A stretch of DNA of 64,000 bases from Dyella_B sp966430775 (GTDB lineage Bacteria; Pseudomonadota; Gammaproteobacteria; Xanthomonadales; Rhodanobacteraceae). Each line of letters starts with the position of its first letter. Position 1 is the first letter of the stretch. Positions 34,316 to 41,641 of the stretch are shown here, one piece after another. The stretch spans positions 1 to 64,000 of the forward strand of contig CBJMMB010000002.1 in the NCBI GenBank assembly GCA_966430775.1, read 5' to 3'. The notes beneath the pieces were generated by a model. That model was not told the DNA's origin. It saw nothing but the letters and a program-made list of their open reading frames with translations, and did no database searches. The translations under genes and the position numbers were made by a program.

Positions 34316-34825
34316 TTCACTTGGATGGCGATAAACCTTCCATGGCGAGCCGCGAAACTCTATAACCTTCTCAAATACAGCCCCTACGGCGGAGGCTAAC
34401 CGAATTGACGGTTCGTTCCTTGCATCTATGAGGCTAATTGGAGCCCTGCAGCCGAAGTGCTTAAAAGCTGGTGGCTGAATAGCGCGTACCGCCTCCGAAG
34501 CATAGCCTCTACCCCAGAAACGCCTAGACAAGGCCCACTTGATTTCTGGTTCAGGCCAGTCATTTGGGTACCAGAGTCCAATAGTCCCAACTACGAGGCC
34601 CGAATTTCTCTCTACGGCGGCAAATGGCCCATAGCCCCGAATTGCCCAATGCCCCGCCATACTGCACATGGCCCTCCAGCTTTCCCCTTCAGTGAGTGCA
34701 CGCCTGAAAGTGAATTTGGTGCACTCAACGTCTCCATAGTGTTCATGCAATGACGCCCAATCATCATGCTTGAACTGCCGGAGATCTAGTCGCGCTGTTT
34801 GGAGGGAAGTAGGAAATGAGGACAT
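34310..34825 (-). CDS. GNAT family N-acetyltransferase (RimJ/RimL-like)
   Basis: A 171-residue acetyltransferase. TARLDLRQFKHDDW starts the fold, and the acetyl-CoA loop region is RRFWGRGYASEAVRAI, followed by ARNEPSIRLASAVG. Targets in this group are protein N-termini or small amines. A common integron cassette class. Its stop is in the attC core. Confidence 0.85.
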   Translation of the reverse strand: MSSFPTSLQTARLDLRQFKHDDWASLHEHYGDVECTKFTFRRALTEGESWRAMCSMAGHWAIRGYGPFAAVERNSGLVVGTIGLWYPNDWPEPEIKWALSRRFWGRGYASEAVRAIQPPAFKHFGCRAPISLIDARNEPSIRLASAVGAVFEKVIEFRGSPWKVYRHPSEA

Positions 34826-34844
34826 GAGGGAATTATTGTTTGAA

Positions 34845-34901
34845 GCCTAACGCTGGAGTTAAGCAGCGCCGGAGCCGTCGGCCTTGAACGAGTTGTTAGG
34901 G
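34845..34901 (-). repeat. attC site
   Basis: CCCTAACAACTCGTTCAAGG to CTTAACTCCAGCGTTAGGC on the minus strand. The upstream gene reads into this site and terminates at its TAA. Confidence 0.9.
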
Positions 34902-35320
34902 GTAGCATACATAGAAACTTCGAGGCCAAGACCAAGAGCGCCAGCAAGCCTCACCAGTTCGGCTGGAAAGGACGACGATTGCGAGAAAACGTCCTTGCGC
35001 CACACGCCGAAGTCGAGAGTGACCCCTATATTGGGGTACGCCAAGAGCAGACTGATGGCCTTCTCGTGATTTTTGAGGTAAGCGACAGCATCATGAACTT
35101 GGCCACTGAAGTCTCCGCCATCGCGGTCGCTGACCGAAGCGATTAGCGTCTCGCCGCGCGAGCTGACGTTGGCTAGGGGAAATGCCGCGAAAAATTCGGA
35201 CGGCGAAAACGATGGTCCCGAGCGGCCGACGACAAATGGCCAGAGCATGTAGCCAAGGGCCGCTAGCAAGAGGAGGCCGGCGACAGCGTTGAAGCGCCTG
35301 CGAAAAGTAGAAGCAACCAT
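34859..35320 (-). CDS. Membrane-anchored cassette protein whose C-terminus is encoded by attC
   Basis: A 153-residue protein with one N-terminal transmembrane helix (VAGLLLLAALGYMLWPFVV) and a soluble domain. The final residues NNSFKADGSGAA are translated from the attC site, ending at the TAA in its second arm. Function unknown. The ATG at 35320 is chosen because the longer frame would include the previous attC. Confidence 0.65.
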   Translation of the reverse strand: MVASTFRRRFNAVAGLLLLAALGYMLWPFVVGRSGPSFSPSEFFAAFPLANVSSRGETLIASVSDRDGGDFSGQVHDAVAYLKNHEKAISLLLAYPNIGVTLDFGVWRKDVFSQSSSFPAELVRLAGALGLGLEVSMYATPNNSFKADGSGAA

Positions 35321-35329
35321 GCTCTTGAG

Positions 35330-35385
35330 ACCTAACGCTGGAGTTGAACGGCGCCGAGGGCGTCCGCTTGGACGAATAGTTAGAT
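35330..35385 (-). repeat. attC site
   Basis: Cores ATCTAAC and GTTAGGT on the minus strand with the CAACTCCAGC block. It supplies the TAA stop of the gene at 35380. Confidence 0.85.
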
Positions 35386-35700
35386 TACACGCTCCCAAAG
35401 CTCAGTTGCCGTGTAAGTAAATGTGACCTCTACGCGACCGGTTACAGGAGATGGAATCAAGGTGTATTTGGTAAACCGTCCGGTAGACGCCCAGTGCACA
35501 GAAAATTCGAGGGTACGGTTCGCCGGCTTGTAGATAACGCCAAATACCTCGGGGTTTAGGGGCGTGTCTGGGTCGGTAACCGAAACGTCGAAAGAACCCT
35601 CCGAAGCGGCAACGTGGAAAATGATGTCCGAAAAGCCATCGCAGCATTTCCAATTACCGACGAAACGGCTCTCTGGATCGATAGATACGACATTGCTCAT
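35380..35700 (-). CDS. Cassette protein of unknown function (106 aa)
   Basis: A 106-residue beta-rich soluble protein (FVGNWKCCDGFSDIIFHV, VEVTFTYTATELWERV). It resembles a small lipocalin-like or NTF2-like binding fold by pattern only; family not recognised. Its stop is in the attC core. Confidence 0.6.
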   Translation of the reverse strand: MSNVVSIDPESRFVGNWKCCDGFSDIIFHVAASEGSFDVSVTDPDTPLNPEVFGVIYKPANRTLEFSVHWASTGRFTKYTLIPSPVTGRVEVTFTYTATELWERVI

Positions 35701-35706
35701 GGTGGG

Positions 35707-35763
35707 ACCTAACAATGGAGGTAAGCGGCAGCGAAGCCGTCCGTCTTGAACGACTAGTTAGGC
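35707..35763 (-). repeat. attC site
   Basis: GCCTAACTAGTCGTTCAAG to CTTACCTCCATTGTTAGGT on the minus strand. It supplies the TAA stop of the gene at 35758. Confidence 0.87.
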
Positions 35764-36105
35764 TGCATTGGCAAAGATGCCCCTAGCAACAAATTGTGTA
35801 ATGACGGAAGCAAACGAAATGCCGAGGGCAAGGAGCATCCAGCGGAACTTGAACCAAGTAGCTTGGTACCCGGAAGACTGGACAACTAGATCGATAGGGT
35901 AAGCCGCACAGTACGCAATGTTTGCTAAGACAGCCAGTACAAATAGACCTTGTAGCAAATCGAAGGACACAGCCTGCCGGGACTGCGGCAAGTGAAACAG
36001 GAAGACGGAACCCACGACCGCGAAAAGTACCGCGTTGTAGATGAGTCGGCCACGTTCCCAGTAATGGATGGCGTTCGTAAGTGAGGCGCGAAATTGTGTG
36101 CTCAT
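35758..36105 (-). CDS. Integral membrane cassette protein (115 aa)
   Basis: A 115-residue protein with about three transmembrane helices (AVLFAVVGSVFLFHL, LLQGLFVLAVLANIAYCA, WMLLALGISFASVI). Function unknown. Its TAA stop lies in the attC core. Confidence 0.65.
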   Translation of the reverse strand: MSTQFRASLTNAIHYWERGRLIYNAVLFAVVGSVFLFHLPQSRQAVSFDLLQGLFVLAVLANIAYCAAYPIDLVVQSSGYQATWFKFRWMLLALGISFASVITQFVARGIFANAA

Positions 36106-36112
36106 GCTTGCG

Positions 36113-36167
36113 ACCTAACGCTGGAGTTAAGGGCGGCGAAGCCGTCAGCTTAACCGAGTTGTTATGC
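36113..36167 (-). repeat. attC site
   Basis: GCATAACAACTCGGTTAAGC to CTTAACTCCAGCGTTAGGT on the minus strand. Confidence 0.87.
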
Positions 36168-36360
36168 GTTTGGCTGCGCATAAGCCTTGCGTACCGCGTT
36201 TAGAACGAAAACGCCGTACAGAAGACCGCCCACCACAAACTACCAACTCTTAAGCCCGATGGCTTGCTGCGATGCCATGCGAATTGTTGCTGCGGCAAGG
36301 AACAATAAGCTCGCACAAAGCTGGGTGAAACTCACGTTCCGAAACGCTGGCAGAGCAACC
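36165..36360 (-). pseudogene. Cassette with a broken small membrane-protein frame
   Basis: Between two attC sites the minus strand encodes two hydrophobic stretches in one frame (ASLLFLAAATIRMASQ and FVVGGLLYGVFVLNAV) interrupted by a TAG after GLKSW, ending at the TAA of the attC core. This fits a two-helix membrane protein disabled by a nonsense mutation. It could instead be a non-coding cassette. Confidence 0.45.
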
Positions 36361-36426
36361 GCCTAACATTTAGGACCACAGCGGTGCTTGCGACGCAAAG
36401 CATCCCTCTCGAACATAGGGTTAGAC
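36361..36426 (-). repeat. attC site (variant)
   Basis: Cores GTCTAAC and GTTAGGC on the minus strand with a different interior (GATGCTTTGCGTCGCAAGCA hairpin), so this cassette probably came from another source pool. Confidence 0.75.
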
Positions 36427-36448
36427 ATAGGTGAAAGAACAGCCGCCT

Positions 36449-37333
36449 TCATAGCTCTGCGTCGAGCTCTATGGATTTGATGGCGGCTTCATGCCGGATG
36501 ATCTGTCCTGTTCGTCGGTTGCGAATCTTAAATTTCAACATGACCTTCTCCGATCTACTGTCTCTTTGTACGTCCTGTTGCGTCACATGCAATTCCGGAT
36601 CTTCGAGCTCAATCTTGAATCTCGGAGCGATTCGCATTGGTACTGAAAAGATCAGTCGAATGTTTCCTTCGCCGTTTGGACGGTAGAGCACCATCCCATT
36701 TGACCGCGCGAGGGCCTGGTGGTAGGAGATCATTGCTTGATCTTCCGCTACTTGCTGATCAAGGAAGATGCCTCGCTCAGGCGTTAGGGTTGTGAAGTGA
36801 TCTTCATACCCCAAGGGAACGGGTATCGGTATGGCGTCTACTGCAATGGTTAGCGAGTAGCCCTCCACATCGTAAGCGAGCTTAACGGCTTTACCAGGCG
36901 GCGCTAGAGCGGACGGGCCTATAAGGACCGAAAATGACACCGGACCATCGCCCAAATCGGAAAGGTCAAAGATTGCGTCTTCGTCGTCTGGCTCGTCCGG
37001 GTACAGGTCCAGCTTCTCAAGAGCAGGTACGCGATAGGCGTACACGCAAGTAGCTTGGCTCGTGCGAGTAAGTGGCTCTATGAAGATCGAGTTACCGTTT
37101 TCGTGGTAATTCACGCGACCCGACTGATGAATCGTTATCCGCTTGCTCTTTTGGCGGGGTTCCTCAAAGTCAACCTGCTTGGGATCATGTTCTCCCGGCC
37201 TTGTGCTCCAAGTGGTGCTTGACGCGCTAGTGCCCTCCCTCCTCATCACGAGCATCAGAGAGCCATCTCGGTCACTGGATTCGACAACCACAAACTTTCG
37301 CAAGCAGCTCTTATGTCGGACGAGAATTCTCAT
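36449..37333 (-). CDS. Cassette protein of unknown function (294 aa)
   Basis: A 294-residue soluble protein, the largest in the array. It begins MRILVRHKSCLRKFVVVESS and has an acidic stretch (YPDEPDDEDAIFDLSDLGD). It ends with a beta-rich region (VMLKFKIRNRRTGQIIRHEA). No signal peptide, membrane helix or known motif is visible. Family not recognised. Confidence 0.65.
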   Translation of the reverse strand: MRILVRHKSCLRKFVVVESSDRDGSLMLVMRREGTSASSTTWSTRPGEHDPKQVDFEEPRQKSKRITIHQSGRVNYHENGNSIFIEPLTRTSQATCVYAYRVPALEKLDLYPDEPDDEDAIFDLSDLGDGPVSFSVLIGPSALAPPGKAVKLAYDVEGYSLTIAVDAIPIPVPLGYEDHFTTLTPERGIFLDQQVAEDQAMISYHQALARSNGMVLYRPNGEGNIRLIFSVPMRIAPRFKIELEDPELHVTQQDVQRDSRSEKVMLKFKIRNRRTGQIIRHEAAIKSIELDAEL

Positions 37334-37341
37334 TGAGCTAT

Positions 37342-37393
37342 GCCTATCGCTGGAGTTGAAATCGGGACTGGATGGCCAAGCGCGTCGTTAGCT
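37342..37393 (-). repeat. attC site (degenerate)
   Basis: Minus-strand AGCTAAC core and the CAACTCCAGCGATAGGC end. The central arms are largely lost. It supplies the TAA stop of the ankyrin gene. Confidence 0.6.
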
Positions 37394-37798
37394 CTCCCTG
37401 TCTGGCGCAATGAAGCTACCGCTTGCAAACTGATCTTCGAGCCGACTGATCTGTTCGCGCAGCGAAGCCAGATGCCTATTGTTCGCTTCGCGGTCAAAGA
37501 TTTCAGGTGCGTCAAGCGCTGAAGCGTCTGCGCCCGCTGCGAGCAAATACTCTACAATGGTCGTGTGACCAAACTCGGCCGCAACTCGTAAAGGAGCAAA
37601 GCCGAACTCACCCCGCTGATGCAGATTAATCTCGTTTTCGACGAGCAGCTTGACCGCTTCGAGATCTCCCCAAATGCATACACAGTGAAGCGCATTATCC
37701 CCCAGTGCGTTCGTGTCATTGATTGACTCGAACGACACGGAGCCGAAGTCCGCGGTGCTCTGAATCTTTTCCAATAGCTCTCGAACCTGCGCTTTCAT
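37388..37798 (-). CDS. Ankyrin-repeat cassette protein
   Basis: A 136-residue protein with two to three ankyrin repeats (NALGDNALHCVCIWGDLEAV, FGFAPLRVAAEFGHTTIVEY, LLAAGADASALD), then a short coiled coil. Such proteins mediate protein-protein contacts. Its TAA stop is in the degenerate attC. Confidence 0.8.
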   Translation of the reverse strand: MKAQVRELLEKIQSTADFGSVSFESINDTNALGDNALHCVCIWGDLEAVKLLVENEINLHQRGEFGFAPLRVAAEFGHTTIVEYLLAAGADASALDAPEIFDREANNRHLASLREQISRLEDQFASGSFIAPDRES

Positions 37799-37847
37799 GA
37801 TGGTTATCTGGACTTGATGTTTGAATTTCGCCTGATCAAGAAGCAGC

Positions 37848-37895
37848 GAAGTAGGTCGGCGCTACTTGTTGTGCGAATCACTAAGCGATTCTGAC
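37848..37895 (-). repeat. Cassette-array repeat, copy C
   Basis: The most divergent copy of the 48-bp element seen at 31750 and 39059. It shares the GAAGT start, GCGAATC centre and TTCTGAC end, and sits between the ankyrin gene start and the next attC. Confidence 0.5.
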
Positions 37896-37919
37896 CCGGT
37901 TATGACATTCTTCCATGGC

Positions 37920-37975
37920 GCCCAAGGCCTGGATTAAGCGGCGACGTAGCCGTCCACATTGATACCTTGTTAGGC
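37920..37975 (-). repeat. attC site
   Basis: GCCTAACAAGGTATCAATG at one end and the CGCTTAATCCAGGC block at the other on the minus strand; the second core is altered. Confidence 0.75.
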
Positions 37976-37994
37976 CGACTACCGTAATTACTCG

Positions 37995-38402
37995 TTATTT
38001 GTAGCCTAAAGATGGCGGGCCTTCTGGGTATTGGGGAAGCTCATCATTGATTTTCACCCACGGCTGCTTAGATGACACCCAAAAGTGCATGTCAGGCTTG
38101 AACTGCGAAGGGTCATCAAGGCTGCCGACTGTTAAGCCGATGACCCCAGCAGAAATACGTCTCGAAAAAATGCTGGCCCCACAATGAGAGCAAAAACCGC
38201 GCTCAAGAGTCTCCGAAGACTGAAATGTGCTGATCGGGCCAGAAACGGCAACATGTTCAATGCGCATGAGTACACGAGCATTGAATGCCGCGCCGATGAC
38301 TTTTTGACACGCTCTACAGTGACATATTCTCTGATTCAGTGGATCAGAGGTTGTTTCATAACGCACAGCGCCACATAGGCAGCCACCGCGAAATACGGTC
38401 AT
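37995..38402 (-). CDS. GFA/CENP-V family zinc-binding cassette protein
   Basis: A 135-residue GFA-domain protein (formaldehyde-activating-like). Zinc cysteines are seen in GGCLCGAVRY, CHCRACQKV and GFCSHCGAS. Members are mostly uncharacterised and include glutathione-adduct enzymes. A frequent integron cassette gene. Confidence 0.88.
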   Translation of the reverse strand: MTVFRGGCLCGAVRYETTSDPLNQRICHCRACQKVIGAAFNARVLMRIEHVAVSGPISTFQSSETLERGFCSHCGASIFSRRISAGVIGLTVGSLDDPSQFKPDMHFWVSSKQPWVKINDELPQYPEGPPSLGYK

Positions 38403-38424
38403 TCAGAAACCTCTTTCTGTAACT

Positions 38425-38478
38425 GCCTAGCGCTGGAGTTAGGCGGCTTCGAAGGCGTCCGCCTTGAACGAATTAGCG
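38425..38478 (-). repeat. attC site
   Basis: CGCTAATTCGTTCAAGGCGG to GCCTAACTCCAGCGCTAGGC on the minus strand. It supplies the TAA stop of the toxin gene. Confidence 0.82.
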
Positions 38479-38769
38479 CCCAGCGCGACGAGCTAATTTG
38501 GATGGATCACGTCGGTGGTGAAACACAGCGACAACGAGGAGCTCATCACCGCGGACCCGATAAACCATGGAAAACGGAAACCTGCGAAGTAGGACCCGAC
38601 GACAGTTATCAGTCACAAAGGGGAACGCCTCCGGATCGCGTTCCGCCGAGGCGACTGCCGCTTCCAACGATCGCGCGAATTCAAATCCAAGCCCACGCGC
38701 CCGGCCCTCATACCAAGCCTGCGCTTCCAAGACTTCCGCCCTGGCCTGAGGCCGAAAGAGAATGCGCAT
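38473..38769 (-). CDS. ParE/RelE-family toxin
   Basis: A 98-residue toxin with the RelE/ParE fold: ILFRPQARAEVLEAQAWYEGR, VASAERDPEAFPFV, RRVLLRRFPFSMVYRV, VVAVFHHRRDPSKL. It would inhibit gyrase or translation unless bound by its antitoxin. The start overlaps the antitoxin stop (TGATG). Such pairs are known to stabilise cassette arrays. Its own stop is in attC. Confidence 0.88.
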   Translation of the reverse strand: MRILFRPQARAEVLEAQAWYEGRARGLGFEFARSLEAAVASAERDPEAFPFVTDNCRRVLLRRFPFSMVYRVRGDELLVVAVFHHRRDPSKLARRAGR

Positions 38770-38993
38770 CAGTGGTCGCGCTGAAATAGCTCGGAGCGAA
38801 CCTGTTCCCACGGCACCGCAGAGGACGGATCCTGCTCATGCGCTTCAAGGCGGGCATGAAGCTCTTGAAGCTGGGCAGGCGACAAGGTGGCAGCCTCGGG
38901 ATTTTCGGCCACGATACTGTCCCATATGTCTTCCGCCAGCTGGATTCGCTCGGCCACGGAGAGGTTTATGAAATCGGGTCTTGGCTGGCTCAT
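38769..38993 (-). CDS. Addiction-module antitoxin (unstable antitoxin family)
   Basis: A 74-residue protein beginning MSQPRPDFINLSVAERIQL and containing AEDIWDSI, typical of the PF09720-type antitoxin that pairs with ParE/RelE toxins. It precedes and overlaps its toxin by one base. The ATG at 38993 is chosen over a longer frame that runs through repeats. Confidence 0.87.
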   Translation of the reverse strand: MSQPRPDFINLSVAERIQLAEDIWDSIVAENPEAATLSPAQLQELHARLEAHEQDPSSAVPWEQVRSELFQRDH

Positions 38994-39023
38994 AGAGGCA
39001 GTATAGACCGATGCTTTTCTGGG

Positions 39024-39179
39024 AGCTAACTGCTGAGCTGGCAACGAATTGGGCGGACGAAGTGGGCCGGAGCCGCTTATCACGCGAATCGTTAAATGAC
39101 TCCGACGCAACTGCGAAAACTGCAATGATCGCGTAGGCTGGGATGACCATCCCAGCTTGCTTGCGGTGCCCTGTTAGGC
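39024..39179 (-). repeat. Composite or disrupted attC junction
   Basis: The minus strand reads GCCTAAC at 39179 and CAGCAGTTAGCT at 39024, the two cores of one attC, but 150 bp apart with repeat copy B and a GGGATGGTCATCCC hairpin between them. A short CCAATTCGTTGCCAGCTCAG piece looks like a collapsed attC. Confidence 0.5.
39059..39106 (-). repeat. Cassette-array repeat, copy B
   Basis: A 48-bp element with GCCGGAGCC/GACTCCGAC arms around CGCGAATCGTTAA. It shares most positions with copy A and lies within the disrupted attC junction. Confidence 0.6.
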
Positions 39180-39204
39180 GCCACCCCATGCTTCACACAA
39201 AGAA

Positions 39205-39414
39205 TCATTGGCCGGCATCGGATAACTGATCTCTCGTACCAGGCCAGATGATGGCTTGTGCAAGGATGACGTTCTGACCGTTAAATGTGGCCGCAGGCGA
39301 TCCATAGAGTTCGTAACCAAGCGCGAGGGCTTCAGTAACGCGGTGGCAAAATGCTGCATCATCTGGGCCGGTGAGCACACGATAAGCGGGCAAGTCGTTT
39401 GGTGGTTGTGTCAT
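39205..39414 (-). CDS. DUF1737 family protein
   Basis: A 69-residue protein with the DUF1737 core YRVLTGPDDAAFCHRVTEAL and a following GYELYGSP...NGQNVILAQAII. Function unknown. First gene of the array on the minus strand, nearest the place where an integrase and promoter would be expected. Confidence 0.82.
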   Translation of the reverse strand: MTQPPNDLPAYRVLTGPDDAAFCHRVTEALALGYELYGSPAATFNGQNVILAQAIIWPGTRDQLSDAGQ

Positions 39415-39626
39415 GCGCTGACCTCGATGGCGATCGTAGTGCCCTAACTTCTAGTCAACCCCAAAAATGAGGTGTTGCTCGAAGTATGCGGCGGCGATCA
39501 AGACTCCCGCAAGCCACAAATTTCCGTTTAAATCAGGCGACTAGACTTCTTTCCCACTCTATCGCAGGACGCTTGAGTGCCTTGGTTGTCAGGCGTTTTG
39601 CGAGCGATAGGGCCTTCCGCTGTGCG
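39415..39626. other. Array boundary, no integrase or gene seen
   Basis: An isolated core-like GCCCTAAC (39441-39448) marks the proximal edge of the array. Beyond it the sequence has no supportable gene, no attI/Pc that can be recognised and no integrase remnant before the GH43 gene. Confidence 0.5.
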
Positions 39627-40682
39627 TCAATATTCCAATGCCCCCTGATCCACCACCGGCCATCCCTGCGCATCCCACGTCATCGGCAAAACATGCAACT
39701 TCGGCAAACCGCCATCGTTGCCATCGTAAGCATGGAAAACCAAATAATCCTTGCCATTGAAGGTATACGCACTGTTGTGCCCCGGACCGGCCCAGCGCGC
39801 GGTGCCGTGCAGCACTTCGCTACCGCCGCCTTGATCCAGCCGCCTTCCATCCTTGTCCACGTATGGCCCCTTCAAATCGCGTGAGCGGCCGACCATGATG
39901 CGATAGTTGCTCTGCATGCCGCGGCAGCAGTAGTCCCAGGACATGAAGAGATAAAACCAGCCGTTCTTGCGGAAGATGAAAGGGCCTTCCAGGGCTGCAG
40001 GTCCGGGGTCGGCATCGTCGAGCAGGACGGAGCGTTCGCGTTTGGCGATCGTGTACCACTGCTCTGGCTCAGCCAAGTGCAGACGATCTTCGCTGAGGCG
40101 CACCAGTTTCAGGCCGCCCCAGAACGAACCGAACGTCAGCCACGGCGTGCCGTCGACGTCGGTGATGAGGTTGGGGTCGATCGCGTTCCACAGGTCGCGT
40201 TGCGGTAGCGAGCGGATAAGGATGCCGTGGTCGACCCATTTGTAATTCGGGCTCGACGGATCGAGCGTCGTGTTGGTGGCCACGCCGATCGCCGAGGTGT
40301 TCTTGCCGCCTGCGGAAATGGCGTAGTACAGCGTGTAGACGCCGTTGTGGAAGGTGACGTCCGGGGCCCAGATATGGCCGTTGAAATTCGGCACTACGTC
40401 GTGCGCCCAGGCGGGAATCTTCGGGAACACCGGGGGTTCGGCCTTCCAGGTCTTGAGGTTTTTCGAGCTATAGACGGGAATGCCGGGGCCGGTGATGAAC
40501 AGGTACCAGGTGTCGCCTTGTTGCGCGATGACCGGATCGTGCGCCAGCACGTCGGCGGAATAACCCTTGTGCGGTTTGGGTACGGGCGGCGCCTGCAGCA
40601 TGTCGTGCTTCGGCTGATCCGCTGCGCACGCCACACTCGCGACGAGCATCAGCATGACTGCAAGCGCGCCTTTGAAACTCAT
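39627..40682 (-). CDS. GH43 endo-alpha-1,5-L-arabinanase, exported
   Basis: A 351-residue protein with signal peptide (ALAVMLMLVASVACA) and GH43 residues: base Asp in LAHDPVIAQQG, Asp in NAIDPNLITD, acid Glu in ALEGPFIFRKN. It cleaves the arabinan backbone. The start at 40682 overlaps the stop of the next upstream gene by four bases; it is the last gene of a three-gene operon. The arabinanase at 30730 on the other side of the array is a related paralogue. Confidence 0.9.
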   Translation of the reverse strand: MSFKGALAVMLMLVASVACAADQPKHDMLQAPPVPKPHKGYSADVLAHDPVIAQQGDTWYLFITGPGIPVYSSKNLKTWKAEPPVFPKIPAWAHDVVPNFNGHIWAPDVTFHNGVYTLYYAISAGGKNTSAIGVATNTTLDPSSPNYKWVDHGILIRSLPQRDLWNAIDPNLITDVDGTPWLTFGSFWGGLKLVRLSEDRLHLAEPEQWYTIAKRERSVLLDDADPGPAALEGPFIFRKNGWFYLFMSWDYCCRGMQSNYRIMVGRSRDLKGPYVDKDGRRLDQGGGSEVLHGTARWAGPGHNSAYTFNGKDYLVFHAYDGNDGGLPKLHVLPMTWDAQGWPVVDQGALEY

Positions 40683-41641
40683 GCGGTGGCTCCCGCGGAC
40701 CATTCCACTTCGCGCTGCGGGCGGCCGAATACCGGCATGCCTTGCGCATCCCATGAAAGCGGATGCACGCGTGCGTGGCGATCCGCATTCCACAGCGGAT
40801 CGCCTTCGATCTCGCGATAGTCGCGCGCGTGGTAAATCATCAGGTCGGTATCGCCATCGACAATGAAACTGTTATGGCCGGGGCCGAACACCTGGCGCTC
40901 GACATCGGTGACGAATACGGGCGTGGGCGATTTATGCCAGTTGCGCGCATCGAGCAGGTCCGCTTCGGCATCCGCCCACAGCAGGCCCATGGCGTAGCGT
41001 TCGTCCGTGGCGCTGGCCGAGTAGGTGATGAATGCCTTGCCGTGACGAATCAACACTGCCGGCCCTTCGTTGACCGCAAAGCCCTGCACTTCCCAATCGA
41101 GCTCCGGCCGCGTGAGCAGTACGGGTGCGGCGGCCAATGTCGTGGGTGTTGCCAAGGGTGCGATGTACAGATTGGAATTGCCGGGAATGTCGGGATGTTT
41201 TTGCGCCCACACGTAATAGTTCTGGCCACGATGGCGGAAGCTGGTGGCGTCCAGGCAGAAAGCATCGGTGCCGCTGTCGACCTGGCCGACAAACTGCCAC
41301 TCGCCGGTGGTGGGATCGGCAGCCGGATTGCGCAGCGCGTACATGCGATGCTGGAACAGGCCATCCTTGATATCGCGCGACGGCGCCGCCGCGAAGTAGA
41401 TGTACCAGGCGTCTTCGAAGCGATGGATTTCCGGCGCCCAGATCAGCGCACTGGCGGCGCCGCTCGCAGGTGCACGCCACAGCACGAACTCCTCCGCTGT
41501 CGCCAGTCCTTCGAGTGTCGCGGAACGACGAAGAATGATGCGGTCGTATTCCGGCACCGAGGCGGTGAAGTGGTAATGCCCATCGTGACGACCCACGAAA
41601 GGATCGGCACGGTTGAGGATGAAAGGATTGGCAAGTTTCAT
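40679..41641 (-). CDS. GH43 family alpha-L-arabinofuranosidase, cytoplasmic
   Basis: A 320-residue GH43 enzyme without signal peptide. It starts MKLANPFILNRADPFVGRHD (base Asp in ADP), has APEIHRFEDAWYIYF and a Glu in FAVNEGPAVL, typical of exo-acting arabinofuranosidases that finish short oligosaccharides after import. It overlaps the symporter stop by four bases (41638-41641), which fixes the start. Confidence 0.87.
   Translation of the reverse strand: MKLANPFILNRADPFVGRHDGHYHFTASVPEYDRIILRRSATLEGLATAEEFVLWRAPASGAASALIWAPEIHRFEDAWYIYFAAAPSRDIKDGLFQHRMYALRNPAADPTTGEWQFVGQVDSGTDAFCLDATSFRHRGQNYYVWAQKHPDIPGNSNLYIAPLATPTTLAAAPVLLTRPELDWEVQGFAVNEGPAVLIRHGKAFITYSASATDERYAMGLLWADAEADLLDARNWHKSPTPVFVTDVERQVFGPGHNSFIVDGDTDLMIYHARDYREIEGDPLWNADRHARVHPLSWDAQGMPVFGRPQREVEWSAGATA

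Noticed and set aside
39486..39884. Plus-strand frame beside the array as an integrase remnant
   Set aside because: The translated sequence has no tyrosine-recombinase motif (no RHRY boxes) and most of it is antisense to the GH43 gene.
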